From: Streptomyces sp. CB01201
GTDB lineage: Bacteria; Actinomycetota; Actinomycetes; Streptomycetales; Streptomycetaceae
NCBI RefSeq assembly: GCF_002803085.1
Contig: NZ_NNBJ01000012.1
Coordinates: forward strand, 186,001 to 250,000
DNA length: 64,000 bases
Direction: 5' to 3'
Shown: one piece after another, positions 42,067 through 50,678 of the stretch
How positions within the stretch are numbered: position 1 is the stretch's first letter
Layout: each line of letters opens with the position of its first letter
Position numbers and translations under genes: made by a program
Notes under the pieces: generated by a model
Told to the model about the DNA's origin: nothing
What the model saw: only the letters and a program-made list of their open reading frames with translations
Database searches by the model: none

Positions 42067-42600
42067 ATGGACGTGACACAACGCACCGCGCACACCGCGG
42101 ACTTGACCCCCGCCGAGCTCCACGTCATCCGCGCCCTGCTCGACACCACCTTCGACGGCGGCTTCAGCGACGACGACTGGGACCACACCCTCGGCGGTGT
42201 GCACGCCCTCGTCCACCAGGGAGGCGACCTCGTGGCCCACGGCAGCGTGGTGCAGCGCCGGGTGCTGCACGCCGGGCGGTCGTACCGCGTCGGATACGTG
42301 GAGGGCGTCGCCGTCCGCGCGGACCAGCGGCGGCGCGGGCTCGGCGGGCTCGTCATGGCGCCCCTGGAGCGGGTCATCGAGGGCGCCTACGCCTTCGGCG
42401 CGCTGTCGGCCAGCGAGCAGGGCGCCCCGCTGTACCGGGCCCGGGGCTGGCGGGCGTGGGGCGGACGCATCGAGGCGCTGGCGCCGGACGGGGTGGTGCC
42501 GCTCCCCGAGGAGGAGGGCACCACCTATGTCCTGGGGCCGCAAGTCCCCTCCGCCGCAAGCCCGTTGACCTTCGACTGGCGGGACGGGGACGTGCTCTAG
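42067..42600 (+). CDS. Aminoglycoside 2'-N-acetyltransferase, AAC(2')-I family
   Basis: A 177-aa GNAT protein. Beyond the general fold it shows the particular signatures I recall from mycobacterial AAC(2')-I enzymes: HTADLTPAELHVIR, DDDWDHTLGGVHALVHQGG, RVGYVEGVAVRADQRRRGLG, ALSASEQGAPLYRARGW and a C-terminal FDWRDGDV. These enzymes acetylate the 2'-amino group of aminoglycosides such as gentamicin or tobramycin. Whether resistance is conferred, or the natural substrate is something else, cannot be told from sequence. It is convergent with phospholipase C 3 (22 bp between stops). Confidence 0.85.
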   Translation: MDVTQRTAHTADLTPAELHVIRALLDTTFDGGFSDDDWDHTLGGVHALVHQGGDLVAHGSVVQRRVLHAGRSYRVGYVEGVAVRADQRRRGLGGLVMAPLERVIEGAYAFGALSASEQGAPLYRARGWRAWGGRIEALAPDGVVPLPEEEGTTYVLGPQVPSAASPLTFDWRDGDVL

Positions 42601-42622
42601 CACCCCCGTGGGCCGGTCCCGG

Positions 42623-44668
42623 TCAGCCGCTGACCGAGACCGCGCCCGTCTCCAGGTGGCCGGTGTACCGCCGCGACCACGTGCTGTCCGAGTCCGCCGT
42701 GACCGTGAAGTCGTACCAGCCGTCCTGGTACGCCACCGCGTTGAAGAAGTCCTCGGTCGAGCCGCCCGCAGGGACCGTGTACGTCCAGGTGCCGGTGCGG
42801 TACTGGTTCGAGGTGATGGTGAACTTCACCGCCGCCGCCGAGGAGTTGGTCATCCTGAACCAGATCGCCAGCTTCCCCGTGCCGGGCTCCACCGCGTAGC
42901 GCGCGGCCACCTCGACGGACTTGCCCGCCTTCGTGGCGTCACCGGCGAACCGGCGCAGGAAGCGGTTGGGGCCCACCATGGTGAAGTCGTACTTGCCCGC
43001 GCCCGCACCGGTGCCGATCTGGAAGGAGTCCGCGGCCGTGCCGCCCGGGTCGACCGTGTACTGCCAGGGGGTGGTGTCGCGGTAGGCATTGGGGTGAATG
43101 GACAGGTGCGCGGCGCTGGTGGCGGGGGCGCCCTGGTTGGCCATCCCGAACCAGGCCACGATCTGCCCGGCGGCCTTGAACTCGAACCGGTCGAGGTTGC
43201 CGTTGGGCTGGTACGGCAGCGCTCGGGCCGGCCGGGTGCCGGACTCCTGCGCGGGCAGCGCGTTGTTCTGCGGCGCCGGGTTGGGCAGCGGGCCGCAGGT
43301 GCCGATGCCGATCACCTTGGTGCCGGGCAGCCCGGACGGCATGCCGTACACCGGCGAGGCGAAGTCGAAGAGCCCCGTCAGATCGCCGGTGACCTTGCGG
43401 CGCCAGGCGCTGATGTTGGGACAGTTCGCCGGGGTGCCGAGCGCGGCCGTCCACTTCTCCATGAAGCGCAGTACCGAGGTGTGGTCGAAGACCTCCGAGG
43501 AGACCCAACCCCCGCGCGTCCAGGGCGACATGACGAGCATCGGCACCCGGAAGCCGAGCCCGTACGGGATGCCGCCCAGGAACTCGCCCGCGGTTCCGGC
43601 CGGCGGCGAGGGCGGCGGGACGTGGTCGAAGAAGCCGTCGTTCTCGTCGTAGTTGAGGAACAGGACGGTCGAGTCGAAGACCTCGGGGGAGGCGGCCAGG
43701 GCGCGGTAGACCAGGTCGACGAAGTGCGCGCCGTCGCCGGGCGGGGCGTAGGGGTGCTCGGAGAAGGCCTGGTTGGCGACCACCCAGGACACCTGGGGGA
43801 GTGTCCCGTTCAGCGCGTCGGCCCGGATCGCTGCCGCGATGTCGTCGGGGGTGGAGCCGGTGGTGGCCGGGACGGAGCCCATGCCGCGGTCGTGCAGGGG
43901 GTCGCCCGCCTTGGCGCCGGTGAACTGCGTGAAGTACGCGAGCCCGTTGTCGCCGTAGTTGTCGTTCGCGTTCTGGTAGACCTTCCAGCTCACCCCGGCG
44001 CGTTGGAGTGCCTCCGCGTACGTCTCCCAGGTCAGGCCCGACTCGTCGCCGCCGTCATTGCTGGTGGCGTCCACCTTGCCGCTCCACAGGAAGGTGCGGT
44101 TGGGGCCGGTGGCGCTGAGCGTGGAGCTGAAGTAGGCGTCGCAGATGGTGTAGTTGTCGGCGAGCGCGTAGTGGAAGGGGATGTCGCCGCGGTCGAGGTA
44201 GCCGAGCGAGCGGACGTTGCCCACGCCGGCGACCCAGTTGTCCATCCGGCCCTTGTTCCACGCCGAGTGCTGCGAGGTCCAGCTGTGCGGCAGGTCGCCG
44301 TTGCACTGGGCGAGGGTCTCGCCGTCGGCGCCGCCCGCCGCCGGGGTGGAGCTGAGCTTCCACGGATACTGGCGGCCGAGGCCGTTGGGCTGGTTGAAGA
44401 CGGGCCGGCCGCCCGAGAGCAGGATGCCGCTCTTGTCGCCGAAGCCCCGGACGCCCTTGAGGCGGCCGAAGTAGTGGTCGAAGCTGCGGTTCTCCTGCAT
44501 GAGGATCACCACGTGCTTGACGTCCTTGATGGTGCCGGTCGCCGAAGCGGCCGCCGTGCTCGTGACCACCGCACCGGCGGCCTGCGCCGCCGTCCCCGCC
44601 GGCAGCACCGCGCCGGCCGCCATGCCCGCACCGAGGGCCACGAACCCTCTACGACTGATCGGAGTCAT
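42623..44668 (-). CDS. Tat-exported phospholipase C family phosphoesterase (paralogue 3)
   Basis: A 681-aa protein from ATG 44668, after GAGGCGGGCGG. The twin-arginine signal is ISRRGFVALGAG followed by an Ala-rich segment. Signatures QENRSFDHYFGRLKG and NDGFFDHVPPPSPP are intact, and two C-terminal beta domains complete the phosphocholine-type architecture. It should hydrolyse phospholipids outside the cell. A PHO-like direct repeat lies about 95 bp upstream, with no other gene in the unit. Compared with paralogue 2 it lacks the long mid-domain insertion. Confidence 0.92.
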   Translation of the reverse strand: MTPISRRGFVALGAGMAAGAVLPAGTAAQAAGAVVTSTAAASATGTIKDVKHVVILMQENRSFDHYFGRLKGVRGFGDKSGILLSGGRPVFNQPNGLGRQYPWKLSSTPAAGGADGETLAQCNGDLPHSWTSQHSAWNKGRMDNWVAGVGNVRSLGYLDRGDIPFHYALADNYTICDAYFSSTLSATGPNRTFLWSGKVDATSNDGGDESGLTWETYAEALQRAGVSWKVYQNANDNYGDNGLAYFTQFTGAKAGDPLHDRGMGSVPATTGSTPDDIAAAIRADALNGTLPQVSWVVANQAFSEHPYAPPGDGAHFVDLVYRALAASPEVFDSTVLFLNYDENDGFFDHVPPPSPPAGTAGEFLGGIPYGLGFRVPMLVMSPWTRGGWVSSEVFDHTSVLRFMEKWTAALGTPANCPNISAWRRKVTGDLTGLFDFASPVYGMPSGLPGTKVIGIGTCGPLPNPAPQNNALPAQESGTRPARALPYQPNGNLDRFEFKAAGQIVAWFGMANQGAPATSAAHLSIHPNAYRDTTPWQYTVDPGGTAADSFQIGTGAGAGKYDFTMVGPNRFLRRFAGDATKAGKSVEVAARYAVEPGTGKLAIWFRMTNSSAAAVKFTITSNQYRTGTWTYTVPAGGSTEDFFNAVAYQDGWYDFTVTADSDSTWSRRYTGHLETGAVSVSG

Positions 44669-44760
44669 CCGCCCGCCTCTTCGTCGCATGTGCCCCTGCG
44701 GCACATCGAGCGCAAGAGTGACGCCGCCCAATGGTCTGAAGCTAGACCTCTACAGGGATG

Positions 44761-44782
44761 GATTTGTGAACAGTCGGTCAAC
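44761..44782 (-). promoter_or_regulatory. PHO-box-like direct repeat upstream of phospholipase C 3
   Basis: On the minus strand GTTGACCGACT is followed directly by GTTCACAAATC, two 11-nt units with the GTTCACC-type core. A -10-like TAGAGG begins 8 nt after the second unit. Confidence 0.6.
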
Positions 44783-44835
44783 GCCAGGGTTTCTTAAGGT
44801 TCGATGAGAACCTTCGGCCCTATCGCGCCATCGAC

Positions 44836-45786
44836 TCAGCGTGGCGGCGGGCCGCCCTGGGACGCCGGTCCGGGCTCGGCGTCCGGCGGCCCGAGCTCGG
44901 CGACGATCTCCGCGAGCGCACCGCGCAGCCAGCGGTGGGCCGGGTCGGCGTCCACCCGGAGGTGCCAGGCCTGGCGGTAGGGGCTGGCCGGCAGGTCGAG
45001 CGGGATGTCCAGGACCGCGAGCGGCATCGCCCGGGCCGCCTCGACCGCGAACTCGCGCGGCACCAGCGCGAGCGCGTCCGAGCGCAGGGCCAGGAAGCAG
45101 GCCGCGGTGTACGTCGGCGCGGTCGCCAACACGTCGCGTTCCAGGCCGAGTTCGGCGAGCTTCTCGTCGACGACGCTGCGCACCCGGCCGCGCCGCGTGA
45201 CCGTGATGTGGGGGAGCGCGGCGAACCGCTCGGGGGTCAGCCGCTCGGTGGCGTACGGTCCGTCGGCGCGGGCGATCGCCGCATAGCCGTAGGCCCCGAG
45301 CGACTCGCTGCGGATGTCGTGCGGCAGCTCGCCCATCTGCCCCACGTCGAGGTCGATGCGGTCGCGCAGGTCCGCCGGGTCCTCGTCGCCCTCGGGCAGC
45401 ATGCGCAGCCGTACGCCGGGGGCCTCGCGCAGCACCCGCCCGGTCAGCGCCGAGCCGAAGATGATGGCCACGGAGTCATTGACCCGGATCCTGAACTCCC
45501 TGCGCAGCGTGGCCAGTTCGAGCTCCGGCGGCGGGCGGAGCGCGGCGAGTGCGGAGGCGAGCGCCGCCTCCACGCGCGGCTGGAGTTCCCGGGCGCGCGG
45601 CGTCAGGGCCAGGCCACGTCCGCAGGGAACGAGCAGCTCGTCGCCCACCACCCGGCGCAGCCGGCCGAGCGTCCGGCTCATCGCGGACGGGGAGATCCGC
45701 ATCTCGGCGGCGGCCCCGGCCACGCTCCCGGCCCGAAGGAGCGCGTCGAGCGCGGGCAGCAGATTCATGTCGGGGAGCTGTTGCAT
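44836..45786 (-). CDS. LysR family transcriptional regulator
   Basis: A 316-aa protein with an N-terminal LysR helix-turn-helix (AGAAAEMRISPSAMSRTLGR) and a C-terminal periplasmic-binding-like effector domain. It is divergent from an MFS exporter gene (61 bp between starts), the usual arrangement in which the regulator controls the pump. ATG 45786 is chosen from the HTH position; an ATG six codons later is possible. The gap contains the palindrome GGTTAACC. Confidence 0.9.
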   Translation of the reverse strand: MQQLPDMNLLPALDALLRAGSVAGAAAEMRISPSAMSRTLGRLRRVVGDELLVPCGRGLALTPRARELQPRVEAALASALAALRPPPELELATLRREFRIRVNDSVAIIFGSALTGRVLREAPGVRLRMLPEGDEDPADLRDRIDLDVGQMGELPHDIRSESLGAYGYAAIARADGPYATERLTPERFAALPHITVTRRGRVRSVVDEKLAELGLERDVLATAPTYTAACFLALRSDALALVPREFAVEAARAMPLAVLDIPLDLPASPYRQAWHLRVDADPAHRWLRGALAEIVAELGPPDAEPGPASQGGPPPR

Positions 45787-45818
45787 GGCACCAGTATGCT
45801 GCGCCGCGCGCACTTCTC

Positions 45819-45826
45819 GGTTAACC
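45819..45826. promoter_or_regulatory. Palindrome GGTTAACC between LysR and MFS genes
   Basis: Perfect 8-bp palindrome with flanking TT/AA, in the 61-bp divergent region, a candidate LysR binding core. Confidence 0.35.
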
Positions 45827-45847
45827 AACCGGACCTTGTGTGCAGCA

Positions 45848-47311
45848 ATGGTGACGGCCACGCTGAATCCCATGCTCGACACCCGACAGCGCGCCACCGC
45901 CCTGCTCGTCGCCGGCTGCTTCTTCATGGAGATGCTCGACGGCACCATCGTGGCCACCGCCGCCCCGCAGATGGCGGCCTCCCTCGACACCACCCCTTCC
46001 TCCGTGGGCCTGGTGATCACCGTCTATCTGCTGACCCTCGCCGTGCTCATACCGCTCAGCGGCTGGCTCACCGCGCGCTTCGGCGCCCGGCGGATCTTCC
46101 TCACCGCCATCGTCCTGTTCACCCTCGCCTCGGCGGCCTGCGCCGCGAGCGACAGCCTCGGCCTGCTCGTCGCGATGCGCGTCCTCCAGGGCGCGGGCGG
46201 CGCGATGATGGTCCCGGTCGGCCGGCTGCTCGTGCTCGCCGGGGCCGCCAGGACCGATCTGCCGAAGATCATGGCGTACATCGTGTGGCCGGGGCTCATG
46301 GCGCCCGTGGTCGCCCCGCTGCTCGGCGGAGTGCTCACCACGTACGCGAGCTGGCACTGGATGTTCCTGGTGAACCTCCCGCTGGGCGCGATCGCCTTCC
46401 TCGTCGCCCGGCGCCTGGTGGCGGCCGGGCCCACCGCCACCCCGCCGCCGCTCGACCTACCCGGCGTACTGCTCACCTGCACCGGCCTCGGCGCCCTCAC
46501 CTGGGCCGCCCACCTGGTCGCCGAGACCGACAGCGGCCGGGGGACCGTGGCCGCCGTCGCCGCGCTCGCCGTGCTCGCGCTCGGCGCGGCCGGACGCCAT
46601 CTGCTGCGCACCGCGCACCCGTTGGTGAACCTGCGCACCCTGGACGTGGCCTCGTTCCGGGCCAGTGTGACCGGCGGCTCGCTCTTCTGGATCGTGGTCG
46701 GCTCGATGCCGTTCCTGCTGCCCCTGCTGTTCCAGGAGGTCTTCGGCTGGAGCGCGGTGAAGTCCGGTGCGGTCGTGCTCTTCGTCTTCGTCGGCAACAT
46801 CGGGATCAAGCCCGCGACCACCGCACTGCTCAACCGCTTCGGGTTCCGCCCGCTGCTGCTCGTCTCCACGCTCGGCCTCGCCGTCACGGTCGCCGGCTGC
46901 GCCCTGCTCACGGCGGCGACACCCCTCGCGGTGACCGCCGCCCTCGTCCTGCTCGGCGGCGCGGCGCGTTCACTCGGTCTGACCTGCTACTCGACCATCG
47001 CGTTCAGCGAGGTGCCGGCCGAGCGGCTGCGCGACGCCAACGCGCTGTCCGCGACCGCCAACCAGCTCGGGGCCGGCCTCGGGGTGGCCGTCGCCACGGT
47101 CGCGCTGCGCCTGGGCGGCGCCGTCACCACCACCCAGTCCGGCTCCTACGCGGTGGCGTTCTGCCTGCTCGGCGCGGTCTGCCTGGCCGCTACGGCCGGG
47201 GCCCTGCGGCTGCGCGGGGACGCCGGGGACGCGGTGCGCGGCGGGCCCGCGCGGACCGCTGCCAGGGCCTCGGCGGGGGTGGTCGTCTCAGATAGTAGGA
47301 AGTCCGAGTAA
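45848..47311 (+). CDS. MFS transporter, DHA2-like drug/proton antiporter
   Basis: A 487-aa polytopic protein. MLDGTIVATAAPQMAASL in the first segment and AMRVLQGAGGAMMVPVGRLL are typical of 14-TM DHA2 exporters. It probably expels a toxic compound in exchange for protons, under control of the divergent LysR protein. The ATG at 45848 has no strong ribosome site, so it may be leaderless. The C-terminal tail beyond residue 465 is polar. Confidence 0.88.
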   Translation: MVTATLNPMLDTRQRATALLVAGCFFMEMLDGTIVATAAPQMAASLDTTPSSVGLVITVYLLTLAVLIPLSGWLTARFGARRIFLTAIVLFTLASAACAASDSLGLLVAMRVLQGAGGAMMVPVGRLLVLAGAARTDLPKIMAYIVWPGLMAPVVAPLLGGVLTTYASWHWMFLVNLPLGAIAFLVARRLVAAGPTATPPPLDLPGVLLTCTGLGALTWAAHLVAETDSGRGTVAAVAALAVLALGAAGRHLLRTAHPLVNLRTLDVASFRASVTGGSLFWIVVGSMPFLLPLLFQEVFGWSAVKSGAVVLFVFVGNIGIKPATTALLNRFGFRPLLLVSTLGLAVTVAGCALLTAATPLAVTAALVLLGGAARSLGLTCYSTIAFSEVPAERLRDANALSATANQLGAGLGVAVATVALRLGGAVTTTQSGSYAVAFCLLGAVCLAATAGALRLRGDAGDAVRGGPARTAARASAGVVVSDSRKSE

Positions 47312-47504
47312 TTGTGGAGACAGACTCCAGCGGAAGGCTTAGCTTTGTAGGAGCCGAACGTCTCGCTGATCCAGCGAATGGCGGTCGAGAGCGCAGTGCC
47401 CTTTGGCAGGCAACCCCTGCGGCCGCGCTCCCCGCCCCTTCCGGCACCTCACTGCATCCGCCGGGGCATGCCCCCGGACCCCCCAGCAGAGGAGTCGAAT
47501 CCCC

Positions 47505-47633
47505 ATGGTCCAGCAGCCCGCCCGCCGAGTCCGCCACTCTTCGCGCAGCAGCGAGTCCGACCGCAAGAACGCCGCCGCCGCCCTCCAGCGTGCGCTGGAC
47601 CGCAGGGACAACGGCGGCGCCACCGGGCACTGA
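47505..47633 (+). CDS. Small basic protein of unknown function
   Basis: A 42-aa protein starting MVQQPARRVRHSSRSSESDR and ending RRDNGGATGH. AGAGGAG lies 9 nt before the ATG. The Ser/Arg-rich start and helical AAAALQRALDRRD tail recall small conserved streptomycete proteins, but no function is known to me. It is convergent with the metallophosphatase gene, 21 bp between stops. The 190 bp before it contain no other gene. Confidence 0.6.
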   Translation: MVQQPARRVRHSSRSSESDRKNAAAALQRALDRRDNGGATGH

Positions 47634-47654
47634 GGCCCGGGTCCCGCACCGGGA

Positions 47655-49229
47655 CTAGCGTCCGCGCTGGATCTCGAAGTGGTCGATGCGCTCGCCCGTC
47701 TCGGCGAGCGCGCTGACCTTCATCCTCGGGTGGCGGCCGGTCTCGACCTCCACCGCGAGGAACGAGTAGTTGGTGTAGCGCACCCGCGACCACTCCACGG
47801 TCTCGGTGACCTTCGCGCCGCCGTTGGCCCAGTGGTAGGTGTCCACGCTGTCGCGGTCCGCGACATGGCCCTCGTACGAGTCCGGCACCGGGAAGCTGTA
47901 GAGCGAGCGGCCCGCCGCACCGGCCGTCACGTACACGATGCCGTCGCGGGTCGGGTCGGTGCGCTCACCGATCGCGACCTTGCGGCCCACCTTGTTGCCC
48001 TTGATGGCGTCGGTGCGCTCGTAGACGTGGTTGTGGCCGTTGATCACCAGGTCCACCTGGTGCTTCTCGAACAGCGGCACCCACGCGTCGCGCACGCCCC
48101 CCTCCGAGGCGTGCGAGTTCGTCGTGGAGAACGCGCAGTGGTGGAAGAAGACCACGATGAAGTCGACGGCGTGGTTGGCGCGCAGCTCCCCGAGCCGCTT
48201 GTCCAGCCACTTCGTCTGCTTGCCGCCGCTGATGCCGAAGTTGGCGGGGATCTCGTACGAGACGTCGTTGGCGTCGAGCGCGATCACGCCGACGTTGCCG
48301 TGCACGAAGGAGTAGACGCCGGGCTGGTTCACCGGGTCCGGACCGTTGGCCGGCAGCGACCAGCGGGCGTTCTGGCCGCCGTAGCCCTGCGGCGAGTACC
48401 AGGCCTCCATGTCGTGGTTGCCGGTCGTGACCATCCACGGCACGGTCTTGGCGACCGACTCGGTCTGCGCGAGGAACTGGTCCCAGGTGCGCGCGTCGTA
48501 CTGGTCCGAGGACTGGCCCGAGCCCGACGGGTCGGCGTAGCAGATGTCGCCGGCGTGCAGGTGGAAGGACGGGTTCTGGCCCAGGATCACCTGGTCGTTG
48601 CCGAGCGCGTGGTAGCTGACGCCCTGGTCGCCGAAGGCCGTGAAGGTGAAGTTCTCGGCGTGCGCGGGGGCGGTGGTGAAGGTGCCGAGGGTGCCCAGGT
48701 TGCGGCGGTCCGCCGGGTCGAACCCGTCGTGGCCGACGCCGTAGTAGTACGTCTGGCCCGGCCGCAGCCGGTCGAGGCCGGCGTGCACGTAGAACTGCTC
48801 GGCCGCCGCGATCTTCCCGCCGTTCAGCGCGGGCGTCGTCAGATGGCGCACCTCGGCGTCGATCTTCCGGCTGAGCGACCAGGGGCTGGTGCCGATGCGG
48901 ATGTAGGGCTTCTTCACCGCGAACGGGACCTGCCAGGAGACCCGCATCTGCGTCTTGGGATCGGCGCCGTACGCGAGGTGGCGGCCGAAGGGCGCGGCCA
49001 GCGAGCCGTCCACGCCGTGCCGGGACGTGGAGGTGAGCGCGGTCGGCGCGGCGTAGGCGGGCGAGGCCGCCCCGGCCGTGGCGAGACCCGCTCCGGCGAC
49101 GGCGGCCGTGGCCGCGCCGGTCCGCAGCACACCGCGACGGCTCAGCCTGCTCCGCAGGTATTCGTGCTGCTCGGCCATGCTCATGCGCTCGGCGAGCTTG
49201 TCGGGAATGCCGAATCTGGGGATGTCCAT
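47655..49229 (-). CDS. Tat-exported purple-acid-phosphatase-type metallophosphoesterase
   Basis: A 524-aa protein with a twin-arginine signal placed after a 33-residue cytoplasmic lead (RSRLSRRGVLRTGAAT). A fibronectin-like domain precedes the catalytic domain, whose metal ligands are FGDQG, HAGDICYADPSG, TTGNHDME, FFHHCAF and INGHNHVYER. It should release phosphate from extracellular esters. GGAGGA precedes the ATG at 49229, and a PHO-like direct repeat lies about 40 bp upstream. It is divergent from leuB. Confidence 0.92.
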   Translation of the reverse strand: MDIPRFGIPDKLAERMSMAEQHEYLRSRLSRRGVLRTGAATAAVAGAGLATAGAASPAYAAPTALTSTSRHGVDGSLAAPFGRHLAYGADPKTQMRVSWQVPFAVKKPYIRIGTSPWSLSRKIDAEVRHLTTPALNGGKIAAAEQFYVHAGLDRLRPGQTYYYGVGHDGFDPADRRNLGTLGTFTTAPAHAENFTFTAFGDQGVSYHALGNDQVILGQNPSFHLHAGDICYADPSGSGQSSDQYDARTWDQFLAQTESVAKTVPWMVTTGNHDMEAWYSPQGYGGQNARWSLPANGPDPVNQPGVYSFVHGNVGVIALDANDVSYEIPANFGISGGKQTKWLDKRLGELRANHAVDFIVVFFHHCAFSTTNSHASEGGVRDAWVPLFEKHQVDLVINGHNHVYERTDAIKGNKVGRKVAIGERTDPTRDGIVYVTAGAAGRSLYSFPVPDSYEGHVADRDSVDTYHWANGGAKVTETVEWSRVRYTNYSFLAVEVETGRHPRMKVSALAETGERIDHFEIQRGR

Positions 49230-49269
49230 GGCCGAAAAAGTCCTCCATCGAGTCGACGCGATTCTCTCC

Positions 49270-49291
49270 GGCGGATGAACGCGAGGCGTAC
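49270..49291 (-). promoter_or_regulatory. PHO-box-like direct repeat upstream of metallophosphatase
   Basis: On the minus strand GTACGCCTCGC (imperfect) is followed directly by GTTCATCCGCC, a near-consensus PhoP direct-repeat unit. Spacing is exactly 11 nt. Confidence 0.5.
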
Positions 49292-49338
49292 AACTGCCTA
49301 CGCGATTCCCCGAGCACTTCCGGACCGCCCGCAGGGGC

Positions 49339-49353
49339 GTCCACACTGTGGAC
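49339..49353. promoter_or_regulatory. 15-bp palindrome GTCCACA-C-TGTGGAC
   Basis: A perfect inverted repeat 6 bp upstream of the leuB -35-like TGTCAA, within the divergent leuB/metallophosphatase region. A candidate operator for an unknown regulator. Confidence 0.45.
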
Positions 49354-49359
49354 ATCGGA

Positions 49360-49387
49360 TGTCAATGGCTGGGACGGCGCGTAGGGT
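49360..49387 (+). promoter_or_regulatory. leuB promoter, leaderless
   Basis: TGTCAA (49360-49365), 16 bp, TAGGGT (49382-49387), then 6 nt to the ATG at 49394. Confidence 0.5.
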
Positions 49388-49393
49388 TCCCCC

Positions 49394-50443
49394 ATGTCGG
49401 CAAGTTCTCGCAGCATCAATCTCGCAGTGATCCCCGGTGACGGCATCGGCCAGGAGGTCGTGGCCCAGGGCCTCAAGGTCCTCGCCGCCGTCCTTCCGCA
49501 GGATGTGAAGCTGGAGACCAGGGAGTTCGACTTCGGCGCCCGGCGCTACCACGCCACCGGTGAGACCCTCACCGACGCCGACGTCGAGGCCCTCAAGCAG
49601 CATGACGCGATCCTGCTCGGCGCGATCGGCGACCCCACGGTCCCGTCCGGCGTCCTGGAGCGCGGCTTCCTGCTGAAGCTCCGCTTCCTCTTCGACCACT
49701 ACGTCAACCTCCGCCCCAGCAGGCTGCTCCCCGGCGTCTCCACCCCGCTCGCCGGACAGCCCGAGATCGACTTCATCGTCGTGCGCGAGGGCACCGAGGG
49801 CCCGTACACCGGCAACGGCGGTTCCATCCGTACCGGCACGCCGCACGAGGTCGCCACCGAGGTGTCGGTCAACACCGCCTACGGTGTCGAGCGCGTGGTC
49901 CGGGACGCCTTCGCCCGCGCCCAGGCCCGTCCCCGCAAGAAGCTGACGCTGGTCCACAAGAACAACGTCCTGGCCTACGCCGGGCACCTGTGGACCAACA
50001 TCTTCCACACGGTGGCCAAGGAGTTCCCCGACGTCACCACCGACTACCTGCACGTGGACGCGGCGACGATCTTCCTCGTCACCGACCCGGCGCGGTTCGA
50101 CGTGATCGTCACCGACAACCTCTTCGGCGACATCATCACCGACCTCGCCGCGGCCGTCTCCGGCGGCATCGGCGTCGCCGCCTCGGGCAACATCAACCCG
50201 AGCGGCGAGTTCCCGTCGATGTTCGAGCCCGTGCACGGCTCCGCACCGGACATCGCGGGCCAGGGCAAGGCCGACCCGTCGGCCACGATCCTCTCGGTCG
50301 CCCTGCTGCTCCGCCACCTCGGATACGAGGCCGAGGCGGTCCGCATCGAGAGCGCCGTCTCCGCCGACCTGGCATCGCGCGGCGACTCGGTCCGCACCAC
50401 GGACGAGATCGGCGACGCCCTCGCCGTAGCGGTAGCCGGCTGA
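49394..50443 (+). CDS. leuB: 3-isopropylmalate dehydrogenase
   Basis: A 349-aa protein of the actinobacterial LeuB type. VIPGDGIGQEVVAQG opens the fold, REGTEGPYTGNGG contains substrate contacts, and DVIVTDNLFGDIITDLAAAV has the metal-binding Asp residues. It oxidatively decarboxylates 3-isopropylmalate to 2-ketoisocaproate in leucine synthesis. The leuA, leuC and leuD genes are not in the window. Expression starts from a leaderless promoter and ends at a strong terminator. Confidence 0.95.
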   Translation: MSASSRSINLAVIPGDGIGQEVVAQGLKVLAAVLPQDVKLETREFDFGARRYHATGETLTDADVEALKQHDAILLGAIGDPTVPSGVLERGFLLKLRFLFDHYVNLRPSRLLPGVSTPLAGQPEIDFIVVREGTEGPYTGNGGSIRTGTPHEVATEVSVNTAYGVERVVRDAFARAQARPRKKLTLVHKNNVLAYAGHLWTNIFHTVAKEFPDVTTDYLHVDAATIFLVTDPARFDVIVTDNLFGDIITDLAAAVSGGIGVAASGNINPSGEFPSMFEPVHGSAPDIAGQGKADPSATILSVALLLRHLGYEAEAVRIESAVSADLASRGDSVRTTDEIGDALAVAVAG

Positions 50444-50463
50444 CCCCGCGGCACACGCACGAG

Positions 50464-50499
50464 AAGCCGCCGGGTCGCATTTCGCACCCGGCGGCTTTT
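50464..50499 (+). terminator. leuB terminator
   Basis: GCCGCCGGGT (50466-50475) pairs perfectly with ACCCGGCGGC (50486-50495), loop CGCATTTCGC, followed by TTTT. Confidence 0.92.
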
Positions 50500-50678
50500 C
50501 GCATGCGGCCACCGGGTGACACCATCAACCCCGGACCGCACATCACACCGTTATGTCCAAGGCCCAGGCAAGAGCGATAATCGGACCTGGGGCCGCGGCA
50601 TGCGGAGCTCGGACGTCCAGTACAGGCAGCGGCGTGAGCGCGGTCCGTCACTATCCACCGGTGAAGGACACAGCACTC

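Noticed and set aside
39847..42603. 918-codon minus-strand frame that includes the nitroreductase
   Set aside because: Only the last 234 codons are the nitroreductase; the rest lies antisense to the VCBS and acetyltransferase genes and lacks any family motif.
47312..47504. tRNA or other structured RNA between the MFS gene and the small ORF
   Set aside because: No cloverleaf, anticodon arm or CCA-like end could be drawn.
50521..50678. Leader peptide upstream of ilvE
   Set aside because: Short ORFs here have no run of branched-chain codons and no terminator follows them.
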